Shown here: positions 42,894 to 51,608 of the stretch, in pieces
Layout: each line of letters opens with the position of its first letter
Position numbering within the stretch: position 1 is the stretch's first letter
Source: Pirellulales bacterium
Lineage (GTDB): Bacteria > Planctomycetota > Planctomycetia > Pirellulales > JAEUIK01
Reading direction: 5' to 3'
Length of the DNA stretch: 64,000 nucleotides
Assembly (NCBI GenBank): GCA_019636335.1
Contig: JAHBXR010000009.1
Location: 1-64,000, forward strand
The notes under the pieces: generated by a model
Databases searched by the model: none
What the model was told of the DNA's origin: nothing
The model's input: only the letters and a program-made list of their open reading frames with translations
Program-made: the position numbers and the translations under genes

Positions 42894-45869
42894 CTACTCG
42901 AGGTGGGTGAACCCGGCCGGTGGGATGCGGGCGCCGCCGATGTTGTTGAGGCGTCCCTTGGGCAAGAATCGCGGCTCGATCGCCAGGTTCACGCCCGTGT
43001 TGTTCTTTAGTGCGTCGATGTTGAAGCCAACGCTGACCAGGAACGACTCGCCGACGCGGGTAATGGTCATGTACTGGCCGATATTGCCCGTGCTCGCCAG
43101 GTCGACCGAGCTGCCGAAGGTCGAGATCCACTTCGGGCTCATCAGGTAGCTGTACGAGGCGTTGATCACCTGGCTCTTGAACGGCCCGTCGATCTGGCGG
43201 TAGCCGATATACAGACTGCCGCGCGGCGGTCGCGTGATGAAGCCGCCGATCGAGATCATCTTCTGACCTTCGTCGAAGAAGTCGTACGCGCCGTCGGAGA
43301 GGATCGTCACGCGATCTCCCACGTGCCAGCGGAAGTCGTAGTTCAACAGACCGAAGGGCTCGCCGAAGTTGTCGCGAGTGTCGTCGGGGTACCACGTGGC
43401 GCCGGTGTCGAGCACGATCCAGTCGACGATGCGGCGCTGTCCGGGCATGCCCCGTTTGGTCTGCCAGCGCTGGCGCAGGTTCAAGCGCATCGCCATCAGG
43501 TCGTCGACGATTTCGGTCGAGGGAGAGGTGACCCAGCTTCCGGCCCCGCTACGGATGGCGTAGAAACGTTCGTCGAACTGCGCCGGGGTATTGCCCGTGC
43601 CGTAGGTGAGCGTGGGAATCTGTCGGCGGAAGTAGAGAATCGAGTTGTCGTCGGGCGCGTCATACAGGGGCAGGTCGGTTACGTCCTGGTTGGCATCGGC
43701 CACCAGGAATTCGGTGTCGAAGACCACCTTGTGCGCGAGTCCGTGGACGTTCCACAGCCCGCTTTCGACGGCCGGATTGGTAGCCCAGAAGGGAATGCTC
43801 GCGCGGATGCCGGCCTGGCCGTAGAGGCGTTGCAGATCGTTGCCGGTGAGATCCTGCCCCCAGTGGGCGGCTTCGCCCAGCACGTAGGGAGCGAGCTTAA
43901 CGGGGCCGAGCAGCAACGGCAGATCGATTTCCTGCCGCGTGGCGATCCGTTCGCCGCTGGCCGCTTGTTCCCAGGGCAGCAGCGTGAAGTTGGCCAACTG
44001 CACGGGATTGGTCGGCGCGTCGGCAATGCGGTACTTGGCGTAGCCGACGTTCGTGTGCTCGTACCAGGTGAGATAGTCGTTGAGCAGCGATTTGCCTAGC
44101 CAGAAGTGATCGCCGCGCGGGTACCACTCGGTGGTGGTGAAGAAGTTGTTCAGTTGCGTGCCGGCGGTGATGCTCCACGAGGCGTTCTCGTCGAGCTTCT
44201 TCAATTCGAGGCGCGTGTCCTGGTCCTTCAGTTCGTCCCATTCCACTTCGTAGAACGATTCGAGAAAGTTGTAGTCGCTGATCCACCCCACCTCGGCCGA
44301 GAGGGTGAAGTTGTTCGGCAGTTCGTGCCGGTGCCGGCCCAGGACGCGGTAGCGGAGAGTTTTGTCGTGCTGCAGGTTATTGAAGATGCCGCCCAGGTTA
44401 TCGAGACCTTCGTCGTGGATGGCCCAGCCGTCGACGAAGCCTGCGTGCGAGCCGGGCAGGCCGAAGAAGTTGTCGCGGCGGTTCCAGCGATAGGTCGCGC
44501 CGCCGGCCGGACCGCGCAGCGAGAGGTAGTCGGCACTGAGGTTGAAGTCGGTGCCGTCGGGCGGGTTCTCCCAGCCGAGCAGCTCGTAGCCGTCCCAGTC
44601 GGTGAGCACCTGCGTGCCGAAGATCTGGTCGTTCTTCACGCGTAAGTTGCGCAGATAGAACGTGGGCTGTTCGAGGTTCGTGGCGAACACCGGCCAGTAG
44701 AAGACCGGCACGGGCCCCAGGAAGAGCTTGTTGTTGTAGGCGGTGGCCAGGCGGTCGTGTTCGATCAACTGCTCGCCCGTCTGCGAATCGACGATCGGTT
44801 CGCCCGTGGCGGGGTCGATGAGGGGCCGCTGGTTGTCTTCGAAGTAGACGTCGCTCGACTGGATGCGGTAGCCCGGTTCGGCAAAGCGGCTGGGGGTGAG
44901 ATAACCGTTGCGGGCAAAGAAGCGGTCGCGGCCCAGTTGCTGGACGACGTCGGCGCGGAGCCGCATCAGTCCCTGGAACTTGGGCACGGGCGTGAGGACC
45001 TCGGCCTGCAAGACCATGCCCACCTGGTTGCGCACGTCGTAGTACATGCGCTCGGCGTAAATCTCGCGCTGGCCTTCGCGGAAGATAATGTTGCCTTCCA
45101 TGTAGATCTCGAGCGGCGTATCGGCTGACTGCAGCGTGCTGCCGGTGAGATCGGGTTCGCGCGAGCCGGAGGTCCAGATGACCATGCGGTCGGTCTGGAT
45201 GTCGATCGTGCCGAGGCTGCCGACGCCGTTGATGATGAGGTTCACGCCCGAGTCGATCACGGCAATCCACTCGGTGCCGTTCGGACTGGGGAACCAACTG
45301 GCACGCACGGGCGAGCCGGTCAGCGGAAAGGCCTGCATGCTGCGCGTGCCCGGTGGGGGAACTCCCGGCACGGCTTCTTCGACGAGGGGCGCTGCATATT
45401 GCGCCTGTCGTACCGCGGTGCGCGGGCTGGCATCGCGACGGGCGAGCGCTCGCTGGTAGATTGCCGGACGTACCGGAGGCTCGGGGCGCGGGCGCGGCAT
45501 GCGCAGTTCGGGAGGGGCCGTCGAGGTGAAGTCCCCCAGCCAGACGTCGTCCTGCATGCGAGCGCTGCCCGAGCCGCGCTCGTAGTTGATGACGACTTCC
45601 TTCTTTTTTGCGTCCCCTTCGAGATAAACGATGACGCGATGATCGTGTGGATGCTGCTCGTTGCTGCGCCGAATCCAACACACCGCGCGCGGAGCACGCG
45701 CGACGGTCGCACCCTGCGCGACGGAGACCTCACCTTCAAGAACCCACACCTCGTGCTGGCCTTGTTGCCAGCGCGTCGAGCTGTGCGCGGCGAGCTTGAT
45801 CGTCTCGCGCTGATCCGATTCGGGGAGCGCCACCTGCGCGAGCACGGGCGCAGCGCCGAGCGCGACCAC
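42894..45869 (-). CDS. LptD/OstA-like outer-membrane beta-barrel protein
   Basis: A roughly 990-residue protein with the LptD plan: an N-terminal OstA-like beta-jellyroll region (about 25-290, VWVLEGEVSVAQGATVARAP, later EIYMEGNIIFREGQREIYAERMYYD) and a large C-terminal barrel (about 330-991) with YNNKLFLGPVPVFYWPVFA, a typical LptD signature position. LptD delivers LPS to the outer leaflet in diderm bacteria; the ligand in planctomycetes is not settled. The only ATG/GTG/TTG start near the N-terminus is GTG at 45869, which truncates the signal peptide. The frame continues upstream with a good signal sequence from a CTG at 45956 (see findings). Confidence 0.82.
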   Translation of the reverse strand: MVALGAAPVLAQVALPESDQRETIKLAAHSSTRWQQGQHEVWVLEGEVSVAQGATVARAPRAVCWIRRSNEQHPHDHRVIVYLEGDAKKKEVVINYERGSGSARMQDDVWLGDFTSTAPPELRMPRPRPEPPVRPAIYQRALARRDASPRTAVRQAQYAAPLVEEAVPGVPPPGTRSMQAFPLTGSPVRASWFPSPNGTEWIAVIDSGVNLIINGVGSLGTIDIQTDRMVIWTSGSREPDLTGSTLQSADTPLEIYMEGNIIFREGQREIYAERMYYDVRNQVGMVLQAEVLTPVPKFQGLMRLRADVVQQLGRDRFFARNGYLTPSRFAEPGYRIQSSDVYFEDNQRPLIDPATGEPIVDSQTGEQLIEHDRLATAYNNKLFLGPVPVFYWPVFATNLEQPTFYLRNLRVKNDQIFGTQVLTDWDGYELLGWENPPDGTDFNLSADYLSLRGPAGGATYRWNRRDNFFGLPGSHAGFVDGWAIHDEGLDNLGGIFNNLQHDKTLRYRVLGRHRHELPNNFTLSAEVGWISDYNFLESFYEVEWDELKDQDTRLELKKLDENASWSITAGTQLNNFFTTTEWYPRGDHFWLGKSLLNDYLTWYEHTNVGYAKYRIADAPTNPVQLANFTLLPWEQAASGERIATRQEIDLPLLLGPVKLAPYVLGEAAHWGQDLTGNDLQRLYGQAGIRASIPFWATNPAVESGLWNVHGLAHKVVFDTEFLVADANQDVTDLPLYDAPDDNSILYFRRQIPTLTYGTGNTPAQFDERFYAIRSGAGSWVTSPSTEIVDDLMAMRLNLRQRWQTKRGMPGQRRIVDWIVLDTGATWYPDDTRDNFGEPFGLLNYDFRWHVGDRVTILSDGAYDFFDEGQKMISIGGFITRPPRGSLYIGYRQIDGPFKSQVINASYSYLMSPKWISTFGSSVDLASTGNIGQYMTITRVGESFLVSVGFNIDALKNNTGVNLAIEPRFLPKGRLNNIGGARIPPAGFTHLE

Positions 45870-45911
45870 CGCCAGGTGGACTAGCGCGCAAACGCTCCAC
45901 GCGCCAAGCAG

Positions 45912-45929
45912 CGCGCGGAACGCGCGGAA
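45912..45929. repeat. 9-bp tandem repeat in LptD-like signal-peptide region
   Basis: CGCGCGGAA occurs twice in direct tandem. It lies in the frame that would encode the n-region of the signal peptide upstream of the annotated GTG. The unit length is a multiple of three, so copy-number change would keep the frame. Confidence 0.6.
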
Positions 45930-46142
45930 CGCGTTCGCGACCGGTTTCGGTTTCAGTTGCGTGACATCCTTGTCGGCGCGGATGTGAAGGGCGCCGGCGA
46001 AACGTAAGACGAGTCGCCGCGAACGCTTAGGGGCGCGCGCAGCGGGCGTGAAAAGGTCGCGGATTATAGAGATGCCACTCTCTCAGGGTCAAGGCAACTT
46101 GACGTCCGATCCGGGACTACTAAGTCCTTGCACAACGGCCCC

Positions 46143-47411
46143 TTACGAGCCTGCCCGGCAAGCAGCCACGCGACCCGCTCCCACGGCCGCTAACAGAGCC
46201 ACTACAGGTACCAGCGGTGCGCGCATCCGCATATCGGTCCAGTAAAACAGGTGAACCGCGGCAAACGAGGCGAGCAGCATCACGCCCCAAAGCCACGGCG
46301 CACGCAGCAAGCTTCCCCGCAGACCGGCCATGCCCACGAGCACGAGCGAGAACTCGGCAAGATAGAAAACGCCAATGCTCCAGCGAATCCACGTCTCGGC
46401 GGCGCTGTGGACCGTCCCCACATGATGGGGCAACGGAGAAAAGAGATAGCCGAGGCGGAGAACTGCGGATCGCAGGAAGTCGCCCGGTGCCTCCCCGATG
46501 TGACTCCACGCCTGGTCGTATTCGAACTGATTGCGGGCGAGCTCATCGGACGCCGGCATGCTGGCAAGGTCTCGCGCTAGCCCGGCTTGGAATGGTCGGG
46601 CGTCCCAGGCGTCGCCCCATGCGCCGTGCCGCGCGTACTCGTAGAAGGAAGGATTGTTTCCCAGCAGCAAGGTATAGCCGCCGTGCGTGGTACCGAGGAT
46701 CGGCTGCCCGAACGCGCGGTAATTGCGCACTACCCAAGGCAAGAGCAAGGCCCCGGCGGCCAGTGTCAAACAGGTGGCAGAGCGCAGCGCGGTTTTGCGA
46801 TCGGCGCCGAGCGTCCAGGGAGTCGACAGGGCGACGAGGGCCAGCCACGGTAGAAACGTCGGTCGACAGAGGCAGCAGAGGCCCAACGCGACCCCCGCCG
46901 CGATGGCGCGCCACGCCGTTGGCCGTTGCGCGTGCCAGGTGAGCGCCGCCAGCGCGAGCGCGGCGAGCGCCGCCGCCAGCGTTTCGGTCATGACCAGCGT
47001 CGACTGACGCAACAGGATCGGGTCGATCGCCACGAGCAGCGGCGCCAAGTGGCCGAGACGGCCGGTCCGCCAGGCATCGGCCAGCCAGGCGGCCAGGAGT
47101 ACGGTGGCCACACCGAGCGCGAGCTGCAGCAGGGCGACGCGCAGCTCGACCGCTTCATGCCCCGCCACGCAAGAGACCAGCAGCAGCGGCCAGAGCGGAG
47201 GACGATAGGCCGAAGGGTGATCGCCGGCGCCATAGACCCCCCGCTCGACCAGATTCTCGGCCAGCAGGCGATAGCGGTCGGGGTCCCCCGAGAGGGACGA
47301 GAAGCCCGCTACCAGGACACTGGCCCGCACGATCACGGCCAGCAACAAGACTATCCAGCAGGCGCGCCGCCACGGAATCAGGGCTCGTGCGCTTGCGGGT
47401 TCGTCGATCAC
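46143..47411 (-). CDS. GT-C family membrane glycosyltransferase (PMT/ArnT-like)
   Basis: A 422-residue protein with about nine to ten transmembrane helices. After the first helix (about 15-35) comes an extracytoplasmic loop with SGDPDRYRLLAENLVERG, where an acidic residue sits as in GT39/GT83 enzymes that use polyprenyl-phosphate sugars. HPSAYRPPLWPLLL resembles the next conserved region. These enzymes transfer a sugar to protein or lipid on the outer side of the inner membrane. Substrate is unknown. It is divergent from the MMPL transporter across 140 bases and lies downstream of nothing related; the LptD-like gene follows it on the same strand. Confidence 0.82.
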   Translation of the reverse strand: MIDEPASARALIPWRRACWIVLLLAVIVRASVLVAGFSSLSGDPDRYRLLAENLVERGVYGAGDHPSAYRPPLWPLLLVSCVAGHEAVELRVALLQLALGVATVLLAAWLADAWRTGRLGHLAPLLVAIDPILLRQSTLVMTETLAAALAALALAALTWHAQRPTAWRAIAAGVALGLCCLCRPTFLPWLALVALSTPWTLGADRKTALRSATCLTLAAGALLLPWVVRNYRAFGQPILGTTHGGYTLLLGNNPSFYEYARHGAWGDAWDARPFQAGLARDLASMPASDELARNQFEYDQAWSHIGEAPGDFLRSAVLRLGYLFSPLPHHVGTVHSAAETWIRWSIGVFYLAEFSLVLVGMAGLRGSLLRAPWLWGVMLLASFAAVHLFYWTDMRMRAPLVPVVALLAAVGAGRVAACRAGS

Positions 47412-47551
47412 GCGTACTTCCGGCTGTCGGTCGTCGAAGGCCGGGGTACAATGCCAGCGAGCTTCCGGCCAGGGAGCATAGTTCGATTATCCTCGCACGA
47501 TGACGGGCGGACAACGCCGCCCACCCCACCTTCTCGCAATCTCAGGCCGAC

Positions 47552-49897
47552 GTGCTGAAACGCCCCGACGATTCTGCTGCGGACGATGCGTCGCCACCCG
47601 ACGGGCCGAAGCCCGGCGGTACGCGCGAGCCCTTCGATGCGCGGGTAACGCGGCTGTTGATTCATTCGCGGTGGCCGCTATTGGGGATCGGGCTGTTGCT
47701 GGCGATCCTGAGTTATGGACCATCGCAACAGATCTCCTTCGACCGTTCGGTCGAGAACATGTTCGCCCCGAGCGATCCGCTGCTGGTGCCCTATCGCCAG
47801 TTGAAGCGGACGTTTGTCGGGAACGAGATCGCCCTGGCGGCCTATGTCGATCCCAACCTGCTGACGGCCGAAGGACTGGCCCGCGTCGAAGAGTTGACGC
47901 AGGCGATCGAGGCCGTGCCGGGCGTTCACTCGGTGTTGAGCCTGACGACGACCCCCCTGGGCACGGAGCTGTACGATTCGCCGATGCGCGACGGGTTTCT
48001 CGACTTGTTCGAGGGATACACGATCGGGGCCGATCGCCAGACGACCGCCGTCGTGAGCACCCTCGAGCCCGAAGAACAGTCCAGCGTGTCGCGCGAAGAG
48101 ACGGTGGGCCAACTGCGGAAACTGATCGAGGCGCACGATCCGACCGGCGTGCTGACGGGAGAGCCGGTGATGGTGGTCGATGGGTTCCGTTTTCTCGAAG
48201 AAGACGGCACGCTGCTGGGGGGTACCGCCACCATCCTCTTGATGCTGACGATCATCTTCTGCTTTCGCAGCTTGCGCTGGGTGATCGTGCCGCTGTTCAT
48301 CGTCACGCTGACGCTGTGGGCCACCAAGGCGCTGATCGTGGCCAGCCACATGCAACTGAGCATGGTCAGCGCCATGCTCTGGGCGATCGTCATGTCGACC
48401 GGCATCGCCATGGTGACGCACATCATCGTGCGTTTTCGCGAACACCGCGAGCAGGGGCTTTCGCCGCGCGACGCTCTGTGGGCCTGCGGCGCGGCGTTCG
48501 CTACGCCGATCTTCTGGACCGTGCTGACCGATGCCTGTGGCTTTGCCTCGTTGCTCGGCGCCCATGTCGGGCCCGTACACGATTTCGGCGTCATGATGAC
48601 GATCAGCTCGTTCCTGCTGCTGGCCAGCATCATCCTGCTGCTACCGGGCCTGGCGCTGGCCGGTACGTTCGACAGCAGTCCCAAGCAAACCTGGGGGCAG
48701 CAGCAGCTCGACGCCAGTCTGCACCAGGTGTCGTATTCGCTGGAGAAATGGCCCAAGTCGATTGCCCTGTTCACGGCGATCTTCGTGAGCATTTGTGGGG
48801 TGGGCATCGCCTGGCTCGACGTCGAGACCGACTTCACGAAGAACTTTCGTGCCTCGAGCCCGGTGGTCAAGTCGTACGCCTTCGTGGAGACGAACCTGGG
48901 GGGGGCGGGGGTGTGGGATATTTTTCTGCCCGCTCCGGAAAAGCCCGACAAGGAGTTCTTCGCGCACGTGCGCCGCTTTGAAAAACGCCTCCGCACCGAG
49001 GTTGTGATCGAGAATGAGGCGGGCGAGGTACAGCCGGGGCTCACCAAGGTCATGAGCCTGGTCGACGCGATCGATGCCCTGCCGCTGGGAGATTTCAAGG
49101 AGCTGATTCCCCCGGCGACGTTGCTCAAGCAGTTTCAAGCGCAGATGCCCGCCGTGATGGAGGCCCTGCTCGGCGATGATCCCGATACGCCGGGACGGAA
49201 GATCTATCGCATCATGCTGCGGGCGCGCGAACGCCAACCTTCGGCGCAGAAGAACGCGCTCATCGCGCAGGTGAAGCAGATCAGCCGCGAGGAGTTTCCC
49301 GAATCGCAGGTGACGGGCTTCTTCATCCTGCTGACGAATCTCATCGACAGCATGCTCAGCGATCAATGGCGAACGTTCTGGATCGCCACGATCGCGGTCG
49401 GCGGCGTGATGTTGCTGGCGTTTCGCAGCATCCCGCTGGCGCTCGTGGCGCTCGTGCCGAACATGTTGCCGATCCTGGTGGTGACCGGCCTGATGGGGTG
49501 GCTCGGCTTCCGCATCAACATGGGAGCCGCGATGATCGCCGCCGTGTCGATGGGGCTGACGGTCGATCCATCGACGCACTACATCATTTCGTATCTCGAG
49601 CAGCGCAAGCGCGGAGTGCCGGCGCTCGAGGCCATCGCCCAATCGCACGAGACCGTGGGGCGCGCCATGTTCTTCTCGACGCTCGCCCTGATCGTCGGCT
49701 TCAGCGCGCTGTGCCTGAGCCAGTTCGTACCGCTGATCTACTTCGGCGTGCTGATGTGTCTGGCGATGATCGGCGGCATGGTGGGCAACCTGGTGGTGCT
49801 GCCGCTGCTGTTGCGCTTCGTGGCCTGGTTCGAGCGCGATCCCCAATCGAGCGAAGCTCCGACAACACCCCCGGCGATGACACCAAGCGGATCGTAG
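47552..49897 (+). CDS. MMPL/RND-family lipid exporter
   Basis: A 781-residue inner-membrane protein with the RND duplication. There is one helix (about 35-55), a roughly 170-residue periplasmic domain, five helices (about 220-370), a break, a helix near 410, a second periplasmic domain (430-600), and five more helices (610-765). Typical stretches are GTATILLMLTIIFCFRS and MGAAMIAAVSMGLTVDPSTHYI. MMPL members such as HpnN move hopanoids or other lipids to the outer membrane; the cargo here is unknown. The start is GTG at 47552. There is no MFP or TolC partner, in keeping with MMPL rather than drug-efflux RND pumps. Confidence 0.88.
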   Translation: MLKRPDDSAADDASPPDGPKPGGTREPFDARVTRLLIHSRWPLLGIGLLLAILSYGPSQQISFDRSVENMFAPSDPLLVPYRQLKRTFVGNEIALAAYVDPNLLTAEGLARVEELTQAIEAVPGVHSVLSLTTTPLGTELYDSPMRDGFLDLFEGYTIGADRQTTAVVSTLEPEEQSSVSREETVGQLRKLIEAHDPTGVLTGEPVMVVDGFRFLEEDGTLLGGTATILLMLTIIFCFRSLRWVIVPLFIVTLTLWATKALIVASHMQLSMVSAMLWAIVMSTGIAMVTHIIVRFREHREQGLSPRDALWACGAAFATPIFWTVLTDACGFASLLGAHVGPVHDFGVMMTISSFLLLASIILLLPGLALAGTFDSSPKQTWGQQQLDASLHQVSYSLEKWPKSIALFTAIFVSICGVGIAWLDVETDFTKNFRASSPVVKSYAFVETNLGGAGVWDIFLPAPEKPDKEFFAHVRRFEKRLRTEVVIENEAGEVQPGLTKVMSLVDAIDALPLGDFKELIPPATLLKQFQAQMPAVMEALLGDDPDTPGRKIYRIMLRARERQPSAQKNALIAQVKQISREEFPESQVTGFFILLTNLIDSMLSDQWRTFWIATIAVGGVMLLAFRSIPLALVALVPNMLPILVVTGLMGWLGFRINMGAAMIAAVSMGLTVDPSTHYIISYLEQRKRGVPALEAIAQSHETVGRAMFFSTLALIVGFSALCLSQFVPLIYFGVLMCLAMIGGMVGNLVVLPLLLRFVAWFERDPQSSEAPTTPPAMTPSGS

Positions 49898-50019
49898 AGC
49901 AGCGGCCTGCCGAGCATAGAGGGCTGCCCTATTGCCGGGACTTGCCTGACCGAGCGTCGATCGGGCAAGCGGCGCGACCCACGACGCCGAAAGGTTCCGC
50001 CGCGCGCGGCGGACAAACT

Positions 50020-50241
50020 TTAGCGTTCGCGGAACGTGATACGTCCCTTCGTCAGGTCGTACGGAGAAAGTTCGACCTTGACCTTGTCCCCAGGGACGAT
50101 GCGGATGAAGTGCTTTCGCATCTTGCCCGCCACGTGGGCAATCACCTCGTGACCGCCATCCAGGGTCACGCGAAAGCGCGTGTTGGCCAGTGCCTGAGTG
50201 ACGACTCCCTCGACTTCTAAGGCTTCTTCTTTTTCCGCCAT
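50020..50241 (-). CDS. infA: Translation initiation factor IF-1
   Basis: A 73-residue S1/OB-fold protein that binds the ribosomal A site during initiation. [39 protein letters not shown] and [12 protein letters not shown] cover the whole family length. The start at 50241 (MAEKEEALE) fits the family; the frame is open to 50310 but the extra residues are not IF-1-like. Planctomycete IF-1 genes are often separate from the ribosomal-protein operon, as here. Confidence 0.96.
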   Translation of the reverse strand: MAEKEEALEVEGVVTQALANTRFRVTLDGGHEVIAHVAGKMRKHFIRIVPGDKVKVELSPYDLTKGRITFRER

Positions 50242-50337
50242 ATCCGCTCCGATGGTACAAGGCCGCGCAGCACAGGCACGGCCACCTCGCCAAGAATAAA
50301 GAGCATCCATCTTACCCGGTCGGCCGCCAGAGTGAAT

Positions 50338-50412
50338 AGTGGGCGGAATCAGTGGTCAGTGGACAGTGATCGGGGGGCGGTCTTTCCCAGTTACTGCCCA
50401 CTGACCCCCACT
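50338..50412. repeat. Inverted CAGTGG-type repeat cluster, second copy
   Basis: AGTGGGCGGAATCAGTGGTC and GTGGACAGTG (from 50338) are followed at 50393-50412 by the inverse ACTGCCCACTGACCCCCACT, leaving a central loop of about 20 bases. It lies in the 169-base spacer between infA and the PLP-enzyme gene and reaches into the stop codon of the latter. The same sequence vocabulary is at 38087-38199. Confidence 0.65.
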
Positions 50413-51583
50413 ACACGCCAGCCAGTCCCTGGTCGAGGGCGGCGAGGATCGCTTCAATCGGTTCGATGCCGACCGACAGGCGAATCGTGCCGCCGGTGAT
50501 GCCGAGGGACTGCCGAGCCGCCGCCGAAAGGGTGCGGTGGCTCGTCGATTCGGGATGGCTGAGCGTGGTGTTCAGTTCTCCCAGCGACGGGGCGAAGGGA
50601 ATCTGCTCGGCGGCACGAATGAACTGCCGAGCCGCCGCACTATCCCCCGCCAGATGAAACGTGACCAGCGAGCCGAAGCGCTCGCCAAACTGCCGCCGCG
50701 CAAGTGCGTGATCGACGTGCGAGGCCAGGCCGGGGTATTCGACCCCCGCAATCTTGTCAGTCCGCGCGGCGAGGTATTCCGCCATCTGCAGCGCGTTCTG
50801 CCCGGCCCGCTCCGCCCGCAGGGCAAAAGTCTCCATGCCGCGCGCCGCCAGCCAGCAGTCGAACGGCGCGGCGTTCAGCCCCCACGCCGAAAGAACGGTG
50901 GGCAGCCGTTCCCAGGCCGGACCCTCGTTGCCGCACAGCAGACCGAGCAGCACGTCGCTATGGCCGTTCATGATCTTCGTGAGGCTCTCGAGCGCCAGGT
51001 CGACTCCCTGCTCGAGCGGGCGGCAAACGAAGGGGCTCGCCAGCGAATTATCGGCCAGCAATTGCGCTTCCACACTATGGGCAATCTCAGCGAGCGCGGC
51101 CAAGTCCGAGACCCGGAGCGTGGGATTGGTGATCGTTTCGACCACGATGAGCTTCGTGCGCGACGTCACGGCGGAGCGCGTTGCTGCCAGGTCGCAGGTG
51201 TCGACAGTCGTGCAAGTGATGCCGAGCCGTGCCGCTTCGCTCGAGAGCAACTGCAACGTGCGGCCGTAGAGACGGCTGCTGGCGACAACGTGATCGCCTT
51301 GGGCGCAGGTAGCGAGCAACGCGGCGACCATGGCGGACATGCCCGACCCGCAGATCGCGGCCTGCTCGGCCCCGTGCAGCAGCCGGCACCGCTCGGCCAA
51401 TTGATCGGCGTTCGGATGCCCATCGCGGCGATAGATGTACCCCTCGCGCTCGCCGGCCAGCAGTGCCGCGGCCTCGTCGGGATCGTGGCAACGGTAGACG
51501 CTCGCCAGATAGATGGGAGGTGCCAGCGGTTCGATCGGCCGCGATTCGCCACGGGTAGCAGGTTTTGATTTTGAGTCGGTCAT
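50411..51583 (-). CDS. Cys/Met-metabolism PLP enzyme (cystathionine gamma-synthase/lyase type)
   Basis: A 390-residue fold-type I enzyme of the trans-sulfuration family. Seen: EGYIYRRDGHPNADQLAERC (the Tyr/Arg of the active site), ICGSGMSAM (phosphate-binding), the aspartate in LADNSLASPF, and the Schiff-base lysine in LTKIMNGHSD (Lys203). The family includes cystathionine gamma-synthase, cystathionine lyases, O-acetylhomoserine sulfhydrylase and methionine gamma-lyase; the sequence alone does not decide. Start at 51583 (MTDSKSKPA). It begins 25 bases after the Fic gene and could be read through from it. Confidence 0.88.
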   Translation of the reverse strand: MTDSKSKPATRGESRPIEPLAPPIYLASVYRCHDPDEAAALLAGEREGYIYRRDGHPNADQLAERCRLLHGAEQAAICGSGMSAMVAALLATCAQGDHVVASSRLYGRTLQLLSSEAARLGITCTTVDTCDLAATRSAVTSRTKLIVVETITNPTLRVSDLAALAEIAHSVEAQLLADNSLASPFVCRPLEQGVDLALESLTKIMNGHSDVLLGLLCGNEGPAWERLPTVLSAWGLNAAPFDCWLAARGMETFALRAERAGQNALQMAEYLAARTDKIAGVEYPGLASHVDHALARRQFGERFGSLVTFHLAGDSAAARQFIRAAEQIPFAPSLGELNTTLSHPESTSHRTLSAAARQSLGITGGTIRLSVGIEPIEAILAALDQGLAGV

Positions 51584-51608
51584 AAAATCTCGAGCGAGGA
51601 TCCGACGC

